A stretch of DNA of 64,000 nt from WLXB01 sp040221475 (GTDB taxonomy: Bacteria > Pseudomonadota > Alphaproteobacteria > Rhodospirillales > Rhodospirillaceae). How positions within the stretch are numbered: the stretch's first letter is position 1; each line of letters opens with the position of its first letter. The notes beneath the pieces were generated by a model. The model had not been told where the DNA came from. It was given only the letters and a program-made list of their open reading frames with translations, and searched no databases. Positions 56,131 through 64,000 of the stretch are shown piece by piece. Made by a program: the position numbers and the translations under genes. The DNA is taken from assembly GCA_040221475.1 (NCBI GenBank), contig JAVKEJ010000052.1, positions 248,001 through 312,000 on the forward strand. Direction: 5' to 3'.

Positions 56131-56138
56131 ACATTAAA

Positions 56139-56171
56139 CCTATGCTAGGCGCCGCAGGCGTCTGGCATAGG
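56139..56171 (+). terminator. hairpin after hflC
   Basis: CCTATGC pairs with GCATAGG, and inside it AGGCGCC pairs with GGCGTCT around a 3-base loop. This gives a near-continuous ~14-bp stem 8 bases after the hflC stop. No T-run follows, so it may be a weak terminator or an mRNA end stabiliser. Confidence 0.5.
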
Positions 56172-56321
56172 AAGCCTCAAATCTATCAGATCCATAAAGA
56201 TTACGAAGCTGATAGAAAGCGACACAAACCTGTTGACGGAGTTGTTGATCGTTCCCATTTCCGCCAAAGATGTATTCCATAGACGGTGGGGACAGTCACC
56301 TAGAACTAAAGGAGGCCCGGA

Positions 56322-57872
56322 ATGGCCCGGACGACCAGTCTTTCCAAAACTTTAAATGTAAAAAAACAACATCTGACTCCGCTCGGTGGTTTGCTATTGT
56401 TGGCTTTGTTGGCCCTCACACTATTCGTTTTTTCAGCACCTGCTCAGTCAGCATCGACACCAGACTCTTTTGCTGACGTTGTTGAGGATATCATCCCGGC
56501 CGTTGTTAATATTTCTACAACACAGCTTGTTGAGCAGCGTCGCGGAAACTCCCGCAGTTTGCCGCAAATGCCACGCGGCGGGCCGCTGGAAGACATGTTT
56601 AAGGATTTTCTTGAACAGTTCGGAGACCAGCTTCAACCAAACCAAGATGGCCAGGGCGATAATGATCGTCCGACCCGTCGCGCATCGTCATTAGGCTCTG
56701 GTTTTATCATCGAGGCTGACGGTCTTATCGTCACGAACAACCACGTCATCGAAGACGCAGACGAAATCACTGTTATCCTTGCGGATAACACTATCCTTAA
56801 AGCTGAGTTGATTGGCCGTGACCCAAAAGTTGATCTGGCTTTGCTTAAAGTTGAAGCAGATAAGCCGTTGCCAACAATCAAGTGGGGCGACTCAGATGAT
56901 ATGCGTGTTGGCGACTGGTCAGTAGCCATTGGTAACCCATTCGGCATTGGCGTAACTGTGACTGCTGGAATCATCTCTGCGCGGTCCCGCCAACTCAGCA
57001 ACGGCAATGCTTACGATGATTACATTCAAACCGATGCGGCTATTAATCGCGGCAACTCCGGTGGTCCTCTGATCAATATGAAGGGCGAAGTTATCGGCAT
57101 TAATACAGCGATCTTTTCGCCGACCGGTGCCAGCGTCGGGATCGGTTTCGCATCCCCCTCCAATCTTGCCAAATCAGTCATTGGCGACCTCAATGAGTTC
57201 GGGCGGACACGTCGGGGCTGGTTGGGCGTGAAAATTCAAACTGTGACCCCGGAAATTGCTGAGAGCCTTGGTCTCGACAAAGCCCGTGGTGCGCTGGTTG
57301 CAGAAGCTGTTGAAGATAGTCCAGCGGCCAAAGCAGGGGTTGAGCCCAGTGATGTTATTCTAACCTTTGATGGCAAACCCGTTGATGAAATGAGACAATT
57401 GCCTTTGATCGTTGCTGAAACTGATATCGACAAGCGCGTAAAAATGACCGTTTGGCGCAATGGCAAAGAGAGAACACTTAATGTGCTCATTGGTGAACTC
57501 GAAGAAGAAGCCGTAAAGGTTGCCTCACGCGGTGATAATAAGCAATCAGAAGGCCGCCCTGACAGTAAGCAAATTCGTGAGCTTGGGGTGACAGTTGCAG
57601 AACTGACATCAGCAGTAAGATCTCAGTATGAGTTGCCGGACGAGATCAACGGTCTGGTTATCGTTGATGTAGACGGGAACAGTGATGCTGCTAAAAAGGG
57701 GCTCCGTAGAGGAGATATTATTGCAGAAGTTCAGCAAACTCCGGTTGAGACGGCTGATCAAGCTGAAAAAGTGATTGCGGACGCAAAGAGCAAAGACCGC
57801 TCTGTCGTATTGCTTCGTATTCAGTCTGGCCAAGATTTCCGGTTGATACCGGTTAGGATCGGCGAGAGCTAA
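56322..57872 (+). CDS. degP: DegP/HtrA-family periplasmic serine protease (Do type)
   Basis: Envelope quality-control protease and chaperone. A signal sequence (GGLLLLALLALTLFVFSAPAQSAS, cleavage about residue 46), a trypsin-like domain with His141 (TNNHVIEDADE), Asp171 (VDLALLK) and Ser246 (RGNSGGPL), and two PDZ domains (about 295-385 and 415-510) are seen. The ribosome site AAAGGAGG is unusually strong. It follows hflK-hflC, a common alphaproteobacterial order. DegP versus DegQ cannot be decided by eye. Confidence 0.95.
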   Translation: MARTTSLSKTLNVKKQHLTPLGGLLLLALLALTLFVFSAPAQSASTPDSFADVVEDIIPAVVNISTTQLVEQRRGNSRSLPQMPRGGPLEDMFKDFLEQFGDQLQPNQDGQGDNDRPTRRASSLGSGFIIEADGLIVTNNHVIEDADEITVILADNTILKAELIGRDPKVDLALLKVEADKPLPTIKWGDSDDMRVGDWSVAIGNPFGIGVTVTAGIISARSRQLSNGNAYDDYIQTDAAINRGNSGGPLINMKGEVIGINTAIFSPTGASVGIGFASPSNLAKSVIGDLNEFGRTRRGWLGVKIQTVTPEIAESLGLDKARGALVAEAVEDSPAAKAGVEPSDVILTFDGKPVDEMRQLPLIVAETDIDKRVKMTVWRNGKERTLNVLIGELEEEAVKVASRGDNKQSEGRPDSKQIRELGVTVAELTSAVRSQYELPDEINGLVIVDVDGNSDAAKKGLRRGDIIAEVQQTPVETADQAEKVIADAKSKDRSVVLLRIQSGQDFRLIPVRIGES

Positions 57873-57902
57873 TAGACCTCTAAACACTGTGGTGCCCGAA
57901 GT

Positions 57903-58355
57903 ATGAGAATTGACTTCTATCACCTGCAGAAATGGCCCTTAGAGAAGGCCTTACCCAAAATGCTCCAAAAAGTCCGCCAGAACGGCCACCGCGCTGTGGT
58001 CCTGGCGGGCTCTAAGGAAAGGGTCGAGAGTCTCAGCAACGCGTTATGGACCTTTGATCCCAATTCCTGGTTGCCGAACGGCACGGTCAAGGATGGACAA
58101 CCACAAGATCAGCCGATTTGGGTGACAGAGCACCCTGAAAATCCAAATAGTGCGGCCATTTTGGTGCTCACAGATAGTATGTCAGCGGAGACCTTGAACA
58201 GTTATGAGCGGTGCCTCGATATGTTTGATGGGAACGACGAAGAAGCCGTAAGTCTTGCCCGTAACCGCTGGCAAGAGGCACGTGGCAACGGGCATGAGCT
58301 TCATTATTGGCAACAAACCGAGCAAGGGAGCTGGGAAGAGAAGGCCCAAGCCTAA
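57903..58355 (+). CDS. holC: DNA polymerase III chi subunit HolC
   Basis: Clamp-loader accessory subunit that links the replicase to single-strand binding protein. The start MRIDFYHLQKWPLEKALPKM and the LSNALWTFDPNSWLPNG and DMFDGNDEEAVSLARNRW blocks match the family. 150 residues. It precedes ndk. Confidence 0.9.
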   Translation: MRIDFYHLQKWPLEKALPKMLQKVRQNGHRAVVLAGSKERVESLSNALWTFDPNSWLPNGTVKDGQPQDQPIWVTEHPENPNSAAILVLTDSMSAETLNSYERCLDMFDGNDEEAVSLARNRWQEARGNGHELHYWQQTEQGSWEEKAQA

Positions 58356-58493
58356 GGTCTCGAATCGCAGTACTTCTGTTGCCTCTGGGTCACCCGTTGT
58401 CTATAAACCGCCCGACTTTGATAATGTATTCAGCCTGGATAGGCTCAGAAGCCTCATTACCCACAACCACTAATTCAAACGGATGATTATATA

Positions 58494-58916
58494 ATGGCTC
58501 TAGAACGCACTTTTTCGATTATTAAACCCGACGCCACCCGCCGCAATCTGACCGGCAAGGTTGTTTCCATGCTGGAAGAGGGTGGCTTGCGCGTTATCGC
58601 CCAAAAACGGATCAAACTTGATCGGGCTGCAGCTGAAGGTTTTTATGCCGTTCATAAAGAGCGCCCTTTCTTCAACGACCTTTGCGATTTCATGACCTCA
58701 GGGCCTGTTGTCGTTCAGGTTCTTGAGGGTGAAAACGCTGTTGCCCGCAACAGAGAAATTATGGGCGCCACCAACCCGGCTGACGCTGCGGAGGGCACAA
58801 TTCGCAAGACTTTGGCAGAGAGCATTGAAGCCAATTCTGTGCATGGGTCAGACTCACCTGAGAATGCAGCGATTGAAATCGCTTACTTCTTTAAAGACAA
58901 CGAAATCGTCGGCTAG
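58494..58916 (+). CDS. ndk: nucleoside diphosphate kinase
   Basis: Transfers phosphate between nucleoside di- and triphosphates. The phosphohistidine is His117 in NSVHGSDS. The nucleotide-binding TFSIIKPDATRRNL and the GATNPADAAEGTIR segment are intact. 140 residues, standard. Confidence 0.97.
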   Translation: MALERTFSIIKPDATRRNLTGKVVSMLEEGGLRVIAQKRIKLDRAAAEGFYAVHKERPFFNDLCDFMTSGPVVVQVLEGENAVARNREIMGATNPADAAEGTIRKTLAESIEANSVHGSDSPENAAIEIAYFFKDNEIVG

Positions 58917-58948
58917 TTAAATAATCAGACCTATTGAAGGAGAAACCG

Positions 58949-59572
58949 ATGGCGCCGCTACCTCATCGCCCGCGCCTCGGTTTTTTCGTTTCTCACCGTG
59001 GGAGTAATATGCGCGCGGTGGTCTCTACATGCTCTGACGGCACGTTACAGGCTGACCCCGTTCTATTGATCAGCAACAACCTGAATAGCCCAGCGTTGGC
59101 CTGGGCTGCTGAAAAGGCTTTGCCCCATTTGCACCTCAGCCCAAAGACGGAAGGGTCTGAGGCCGCTTTAGACGACGCTCACCTCGCTGCTCTGAAAGAG
59201 GCGCGTGTCGATCTTATTGTTCTGGCTGGGTACATGCGTAAAATTGGCCCCAAGGTTCTCTCAGCGTATCACAACCGGATCATCAATATTCACCCCTCTC
59301 TTCTGCCAAAATATGGCGGGCAGGGCATGTATGGCGGTAAAGTCCATGAGGCTGTGATCGCCGCCGGAGAGCGCGAATCTGGTATTACCGTGCATCTGGT
59401 TGATGATGCGTATGATACGGGTGCTATCGTTGATCAGACTAAAGTCCCAGTTTTCCCGAGTGATACGGCGGAGGACTTGGCGGCACGGGTTCTCGCGAAA
59501 GAACATAAGTTTCTTTCAGAGACCTTGGTGCGGATTGTCGCCGGAGAAATCGACTTAGACACCTTAAGTTAG
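58949..59572 (+). CDS. purN: phosphoribosylglycinamide formyltransferase PurN
   Basis: Third step of purine synthesis, using formyl-tetrahydrofolate. Catalytic Asn and His lie in NIHPSLLPKYGG, and the Asp in VDDAYDTGAIVDQ. GSNMRAV binds the substrate phosphate. The ATG at 58949 has AAGGAG seven bases upstream. A TTG at 58934 would place the start inside that ribosome site. 207 residues. It faces purM rather than following it. Confidence 0.95.
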   Translation: MAPLPHRPRLGFFVSHRGSNMRAVVSTCSDGTLQADPVLLISNNLNSPALAWAAEKALPHLHLSPKTEGSEAALDDAHLAALKEARVDLIVLAGYMRKIGPKVLSAYHNRIINIHPSLLPKYGGQGMYGGKVHEAVIAAGERESGITVHLVDDAYDTGAIVDQTKVPVFPSDTAEDLAARVLAKEHKFLSETLVRIVAGEIDLDTLS

Positions 59573-59612
59573 GGCTTTTTTACTAATTGTCAGTCGTAAT
59601 TCTAGGCGGGCG

Positions 59613-60746
59613 CTATTTTAGACCCCATGTGGCTTCAACGTTTTTGAGCTGAACCTGTTCGCCACCTTCGCGGGCTATGACGTGTCCAAGTTGTATGGGC
59701 TTTTCCCCATTTTGCTGCAGGGTTTCCAGAGCAGAGCGCTCATTATTAGCTGAGACCAATACAACCATTCCAATCCCGCAGTTAAATGTACGGGCCATCT
59801 CCATGGTCGATAAGCCACCAGTGTCAGCAAGCCACTTCATCATAGGCGGCAGCTCAAAGGCCGAAGTATCAATTGTCACGGCTAGGTCATCTGGCAGTAC
59901 GCGTGGAATATTTTCTGTCAGGCCGCCACCGGTAATATGAGCGAATCCGTTTACTAATTCATTCCGAACCAAAGCAAGGCAGGGCTTGATATAAATACGG
60001 GTCGGGGTCAGCAGCGCTTCTCCGAGCGTTATGGAGGGGTCGAAAGGTGCCGTACTGCTGTATGAAAACCCGGCCACTGAGACGATTTTGCGAATCAGGG
60101 AATATCCATTGGAATGGAAACCGCTTGAAGGCAGGCCGATAACGGCATCACCTGCGGCAATATTACGGGGTAAGATTTGATCCCGTTCGACAGCACCAAC
60201 GGAAAACCCAGCCAAGTCGTACTCATTTTCGCCATATAGACCAGGCATTTCTGCTGTTTCACCGCCAATCAAGGCACATCCTGCTTCTCGGCAGCCGGTG
60301 GCGATACCAGCAATAACGGCGGTGGCATCTTCGACGGAGAGCTTTCCGGTCGCAAAATAGTCAAGAAAGAACAGAGGTTCCGCGCCTTGTACCACCAAAT
60401 CGTTTACACACATGGCAACCAAATCGATTCCAACGGTGTTGTGCTGGCCAGCGTCTATAGCAATCAGCAGTTTTGTGCCGACTCCGTCATTACCTGCGAC
60501 AAGAACAGGATCTTTGTAGCCAGTTGCTTTAAGATCGAAAAGGCCACCAAAGCCGCCCAATGTCGAATCAGCGCCGCTGCGCATGGTCGATTTAGCAAGG
60601 GGTTTAATGGCTTCAACCAAAGCATTGCCCGCGTCAATATCGACCCCGGCGTCTTTGTAGGTTAAACCATTTGTCTGGCGGTCATCGGCCTGAGAGGACT
60701 TAGAAATGTCAGCCTCACATCTACGGGTTAAAAGAAGTCGTACCAT
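59613..60746 (-). CDS. purM: phosphoribosylformylglycinamidine cyclo-ligase PurM
   Basis: AIR synthetase, the fifth purine step. Family blocks are LTYKDAGVDIDAGN near the N-terminus, GVGTKLLIA, VQGAEPLFFLDYFATGKL, GETAEMPGLY and HITGGGLTENIPRVLP. The ATG at 60746 is the last possible start before the conserved region and gives 377 residues; an ATG at 60836 is also open. Either start lies inside the divergent DUF2066 gene, so the two 5' ends overlap. Confidence 0.94.
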   Translation of the reverse strand: MVRLLLTRRCEADISKSSQADDRQTNGLTYKDAGVDIDAGNALVEAIKPLAKSTMRSGADSTLGGFGGLFDLKATGYKDPVLVAGNDGVGTKLLIAIDAGQHNTVGIDLVAMCVNDLVVQGAEPLFFLDYFATGKLSVEDATAVIAGIATGCREAGCALIGGETAEMPGLYGENEYDLAGFSVGAVERDQILPRNIAAGDAVIGLPSSGFHSNGYSLIRKIVSVAGFSYSSTAPFDPSITLGEALLTPTRIYIKPCLALVRNELVNGFAHITGGGLTENIPRVLPDDLAVTIDTSAFELPPMMKWLADTGGLSTMEMARTFNCGIGMVVLVSANNERSALETLQQNGEKPIQLGHVIAREGGEQVQLKNVEATWGLK

Positions 60747-62031
60747 AGCTAAAGTCGGCACCGTTGCAACGGGCTGCGTTACTTTTTGGTTGTGTTGTTT
60801 TGCAGTTTTCGCCGCGTGTTTTGCTGTTCCGTTCACGGCCGGGCCCGCAAACGCTCAGTCTGATGTGTTTACTATTAGTGATGTTGCCGTAGATGTGACG
60901 GCTCGAACAACAACAGAAGCTCGAACCGAAGGTTTGCAACGAGGCCAAGTTGAGGCCCTCAGCCGACTGTTTAAGCGCCTGGTTCCCCTGCGTTATCAAG
61001 CCAATATACCCAGTTTATCAGGGCAAGATATAATCGATTTAGTTCAAGATTTTTCAGTCGCTAACGAGAAAACGACGGCGCGAAGGTATATCGCAACTAT
61101 ACTGGTTCGGTTTAAGCCAGATAGCGTGCGAACAGTTTTAAGAACTAACTCAGTGCCATTCGCAGAGACTGTTAGCAAGCCCATCGTGGTTGTGCCGCTT
61201 TATCAAGAATCAATCGTATCTGAGCCGGTCATTTGGTCTGAAAATCCATGGTTAGATGCTTGGTCGCAGGTACCTCAACTTGAGGGGCTTGCGCCGCTGC
61301 AATTGCCGTATGGTGATTTGGAGGATCTGACAGGGCTTCGACCCGAAGATGTTGTTGCTCGGGATACAGACCGTTTAGCGACATGGGCTGCTAGATATGA
61401 CGCGGACAATGCAGTGATCGCCAAAGCTTCTTTGATTGGAACTCTTGGGGCTGAATCAGTTCGCGTTAGTCTTTATTTTTCTCGGTCTGGGGCCGAGAGA
61501 CAGTTTGATATTGCGGCCTCAGGAGGTCAAACGTGGAGCGAGTTGTTCAAAGCGGCGGCCATTCGAGCGAGCGTTCTGATTGAAGACGAATGGAAACTCG
61601 ACACTATGCTTCAATTCGATGTCACCGGTCAGATTACGGCGCTTGTTCCACTTAAACGGCTTGAAGATTGGTTAACTGTGCGCGAACGTCTTGAGCGAGT
61701 CCCGTCTATTGACCGATATGATTTACAGGCCATAACGAGGGATCGTGCACAGGTTACTTTGTATTACTTGGGAGATGAAAACCAGCTCAAATTGGCGATG
61801 GCGCAAAGTGATCTCAGGTTTTTATGGCAAGACGGAGCTTGGGTTATCGAAGACCGATCCGCTGTGTTAGATACCCTTCAAACGATCGGTGCTTTACCGG
61901 CATCGCCGCTAACGCCTGTGCCGGTTGGTGGTTCGACCGGTCTTGTGAATGAGGGGCAGGTAATAAGTGCACCTCCCGAGCCATACCCATCTGGACTGTT
62001 CAGAAATAGTCAACCCGCCCGATCACCCTGA
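60706..62031 (+). CDS. exported DUF2066 protein
   Basis: A 441-residue protein with a signal peptide (KRSRTIAKV, a long hydrophobic stretch and ANA-QS, cleavage about residue 50). It matches the DUF2066 family, whose function is unknown and which usually lies next to purM and the DnaA-like hdaA. The conserved part covers about 55-330 (GLQRGQVEALSRLFKRLVP, TILVRFKPDSVRTVL). hdaA starts 24 bases downstream. The first codons overlap the start of purM on the other strand. Confidence 0.85.
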   Translation: MSASHLRVKRSRTIAKVGTVATGCVTFWLCCFAVFAACFAVPFTAGPANAQSDVFTISDVAVDVTARTTTEARTEGLQRGQVEALSRLFKRLVPLRYQANIPSLSGQDIIDLVQDFSVANEKTTARRYIATILVRFKPDSVRTVLRTNSVPFAETVSKPIVVVPLYQESIVSEPVIWSENPWLDAWSQVPQLEGLAPLQLPYGDLEDLTGLRPEDVVARDTDRLATWAARYDADNAVIAKASLIGTLGAESVRVSLYFSRSGAERQFDIAASGGQTWSELFKAAAIRASVLIEDEWKLDTMLQFDVTGQITALVPLKRLEDWLTVRERLERVPSIDRYDLQAITRDRAQVTLYYLGDENQLKLAMAQSDLRFLWQDGAWVIEDRSAVLDTLQTIGALPASPLTPVPVGGSTGLVNEGQVISAPPEPYPSGLFRNSQPARSP

Positions 62032-62054
62032 CTATAGCTTTCTCGGTAAATCTC

Positions 62055-62741
62055 GTGGCGCCTCAACAAATACCCCTAGAACTTGGTCATAGGACAGCGC
62101 TCGGTCGTGCCGATTTTCTGATCACCGAGGCTAATCGTGAAGCTGTAAGCTGGATTGATAGCTGGCCGAATTGGCCAGCCCCGGTCGTTGGTCTTCATGG
62201 CCCGCCAGGCTGTGGTAAGTCTCATCTGGCAGCTGTTTTTTCGGCTAAAGCAGACGCTTATTTTTTAGATGTCGACGAAATTGAAAACGCGAATCCACTT
62301 AGTTTGGTCAAGGCCCATGCTGCTCTGGTCTGGGATGGGGCTGAGGCGATTGTGAATGAGCCCTCATTGTTTCATTTGTTTAATGCGGTCCGAGAGCTCG
62401 GTAAGCATTTTCTGATTGTAGGGCTGACACCACCCTCTAGATGGCCTGTTAAGTTGCCTGACTTAAAGTCACGCTTGGCTGGAATGCCTCTTGTTGCCAT
62501 GCAGGCACCTGACGATGCAACGATGTCAGCAGTCTTAATCAAAGTGTTTAGAGATCGTCAGATCGACGTCAGTCCAGACGTGATCGAGTTCGTGCACAAG
62601 CGCATTCCCCGGACGTTCTCTGCCATTCTGACTTTTGTAGATTTTGTTGACCGAGAATCTCTGGCGCAAAATCGAAAAATCAGCGTTCCCTTTGTGCGTG
62701 AAGTGCTTAACACCAAAGCAATCGATTTTGACCAGGAGTAA
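62055..62741 (+). CDS. hdaA: DnaA-related regulator HdaA
   Basis: Homologue of the AAA+ domain of DnaA without the DNA-binding domain. In relatives it promotes ATP hydrolysis by DnaA on the sliding clamp and so limits re-initiation. The N-terminal QQIPLEL fits a clamp-binding peptide. The Walker A region is GPPGCGKSHLA, with a Walker B-like ALVWDGAEAI. 228 residues. The start is GTG with a weak ribosome site. Confidence 0.9.
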   Translation: MAPQQIPLELGHRTALGRADFLITEANREAVSWIDSWPNWPAPVVGLHGPPGCGKSHLAAVFSAKADAYFLDVDEIENANPLSLVKAHAALVWDGAEAIVNEPSLFHLFNAVRELGKHFLIVGLTPPSRWPVKLPDLKSRLAGMPLVAMQAPDDATMSAVLIKVFRDRQIDVSPDVIEFVHKRIPRTFSAILTFVDFVDRESLAQNRKISVPFVREVLNTKAIDFDQE

Positions 62742-62757
62742 AGCTAAAAGCTTTACT
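62737..62757. terminator. palindrome spanning the stop codons of hdaA and the SixA gene
   Basis: AGTAAAGCT and AGCTTTACT are perfectly inverted around AAA. The TAA of hdaA lies in the left arm and the TAA of the convergent phosphatase gene in the right arm. It could end both transcripts, although the stem is AT-rich and no U-tract follows. Confidence 0.45.
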
Positions 62758-63289
62758 GAGTCTCTTCGTCGCGTTCCAGATTCTTAGGCTTGACGAAACG
62801 TATCAGTTGGGCGGAGGACGTCTTCAAACTGCTCCAATCCGCAGCTGTAAACGCCAATTGTGAAAGTCCTCCTGTTGGATATTTCGCGTATGCGTCTTTG
62901 AGGCTTTTGTGTTGCGGTAATGAAGAGTCCACTAACATACGCAAGAAATCCTCAGTTGTTGGGTTATGCCCCACCATCAACACCCGTTGGGCCGGGTCTT
63001 GTTGGCGCAATAGGTCAAGTGCATCCTGTGTAGAAGCCAAGTAGAGCTGCTTGTGATATTTAATGTCTATTTTAGGCCAGATAGATAATACGGCGTCAGC
63101 CGTTTGGCGGGTCCGCAACGCTGTTGAGCATAAAATTCTGTCAGGCTTGAGTCTTTTGGATTCTAGGTAATTGGCTATTGTCATTGCATTGCGCACGCCA
63201 CGATCAGATAACGGTCGCTCATGGTCTGTACTGATATTTTCTGACCAATCAGATTTAGCATGGCGCAAAAGTAATAGAGTTAAGGGCAT
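62753..63289 (-). CDS. SixA-type phosphohistidine phosphatase
   Basis: Histidine phosphatase superfamily: the catalytic His is in LLLRHAKSDWS (about 5-15) and the second His in VGHNPTTEDFL. SixA in E. coli removes phosphate from the histidine of a phosphotransfer protein. Here the partner is unknown. 178 residues. It is divergent from ppk1. Confidence 0.88.
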   Translation of the reverse strand: MPLTLLLLRHAKSDWSENISTDHERPLSDRGVRNAMTIANYLESKRLKPDRILCSTALRTRQTADAVLSIWPKIDIKYHKQLYLASTQDALDLLRQQDPAQRVLMVGHNPTTEDFLRMLVDSSLPQHKSLKDAYAKYPTGGLSQLAFTAADWSSLKTSSAQLIRFVKPKNLERDEETQ

Positions 63290-63461
63290 GTATCAGCCTA
63301 TTATTCGACATGAAGATATGCACCATGATACAATTGTTGTATTAGATTAGGTTGCAGTTTCGTTAAATTTGCTCTGGTCATATTGGGTTTTCCGATAATT
63401 TGCGTTTCCCTAGTGCGGGGTTTGCAATCAACCCAATTCCCAAATTTTAAGGATGCTATGC

Positions 63462-64000
63462 GTGAGCCCGCAAGACACAGCACCAGCAATGGATAATCCG
63501 AAGGCTCCAGAAATCACTATGAGCAGTAGTGATCGTTTTATTAATCGAGAGCTGTCATGGTTATCATTTAACACGCGTGTGCTGGAAGAAGCCCAGAACA
63601 AAAACCATCCGCTTTTGGAGCGTGTTCGCTTTCTCTCTATATCAGCGTCCAACCTGGACGAATTCTATATGGTTCGTGTGGCGGGCCTAAAAGGGCAAGT
63701 GCGCGCAGGGATTACCCAACGCAGTGCTGATGGTTTAACGCCAGACGAACAACTCACCCGCATCAATGCCGCGGTTAGAGAAGTGCTTAAACGTCAGGAT
63801 GAGTGCTGGGAGAGTTTACAGGCTGATTTGGATAAAGAGGATATCCACGTTGTCACCTCAAATGAACTGAATGAAACGGATAAGACATGGCTGCGTGGGC
63901 GCTTCATGGATCACATTTTTCCGGTTCTCACGCCATTGGCGATTGATCCGGCACATCCGTTTCCATTTATTCCTAATCTTGGCTTATCTCTCATTCTGCA
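63462..64000 (+). CDS. ppk1: polyphosphate kinase (3' end outside the window)
   Basis: N-terminal ~180 residues of PPK1, which makes polyphosphate from ATP. FINRELSWLSFNTRVLEEA, FLSISASNLDEFYMVRVAGL and FPVLTPLAIDPAHPFPFI are the family's N-terminal and head-domain landmarks. The GTG at 63462 has AAGGA eight bases upstream; an ATG at 63489 is the alternative. No stop occurs before the window ends. Its catalytic histidine lies beyond the window. Confidence 0.95.
   Translation, partial: MSPQDTAPAMDNPKAPEITMSSSDRFINRELSWLSFNTRVLEEAQNKNHPLLERVRFLSISASNLDEFYMVRVAGLKGQVRAGITQRSADGLTPDEQLTRINAAVREVLKRQDECWESLQADLDKEDIHVVTSNELNETDKTWLRGRFMDHIFPVLTPLAIDPAHPFPFIPNLGLSLIL

Noticed and set aside
58255..58473. 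72-codon frame overlapping the end of holC and reaching towards ndk
   Set aside because: It uses another frame of holC for half its length and has no recognisable domain. A frameshifted holC tail was considered, but HolC is already full length.

Overview
The window is chromosomal DNA of an alphaproteobacterium; I cannot place it below class. Evidence from the sequence: a circularly permuted, two-piece tmRNA gene; a complete division and cell-wall (dcw) cluster followed by lpxC, bamD, recN and ligA; alpha-type SspB; an HdaA-type DnaA homologue; and a FtsZ with a very long Ala/Pro-rich linker ending in a conserved FtsA-binding tail. Almost all of it is dense housekeeping sequence. No CRISPR array, prophage, insertion sequence or tRNA was seen.

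Layout. 1-6801 (+): a CLC channel cut by the window edge, a UvrD/PcrA helicase, a 515-base gap holding a terminator and a GGA-rich structured RNA candidate, prmA and a cytosolic aminopeptidase P. 7011-11543 (+): three predicted exported proteins in a row, namely a TonB-dependent receptor, a small VOC-fold protein and a Tat-exported M24 peptidase homologue. This is the most accessory-looking block and the least explained. 11583-13161: a stand-alone response regulator, the 3' remnant of an acetamidase/formamidase gene and a repeat-rich spacer.

13162-37862 (-): a long run of envelope and division genes. In transcription order it is mraZ, rsmH, ftsL, ftsI, murE, murF, mraY, murD, ftsW, murG, murC, murB, ddl, ftsQ, ftsA, ftsZ. 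After a strong terminator come lpxC, bamD, recN and ligA. Most junctions overlap by 1-26 bases, so the block looks like one translationally coupled operon. The leader of mraZ carries four TGGK units at exact 10-base spacing, a candidate MraZ operator. Immediately upstream lies rnpB (RNase P RNA), then an AmiD-like amidase, a DMT transporter and rpoH.

41254-50339: divergently from rpoH, a DmdC-like acyl-CoA dehydrogenase and a large AsmA-family protein (+). Facing them is an operon (-) of class I fumarase, an alpha/beta hydrolase, class II fumarase and a ribbon-helix-helix protein.

50397-51400 (-): the permuted ssrA gene lies directly upstream of sspB. The tag-coding RNA and the ClpXP adaptor that recognises the tag are therefore neighbours in the same direction. 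The encoded tag reads ANDNVAYAAAA.

51498-64000: thyA-folA, mrp (-), the quality-control set hflK-hflC-degP, then holC, ndk, purN facing purM (-), a DUF2066 protein, hdaA, a SixA-type phosphatase (-) and the start of ppk1, cut by the window edge.
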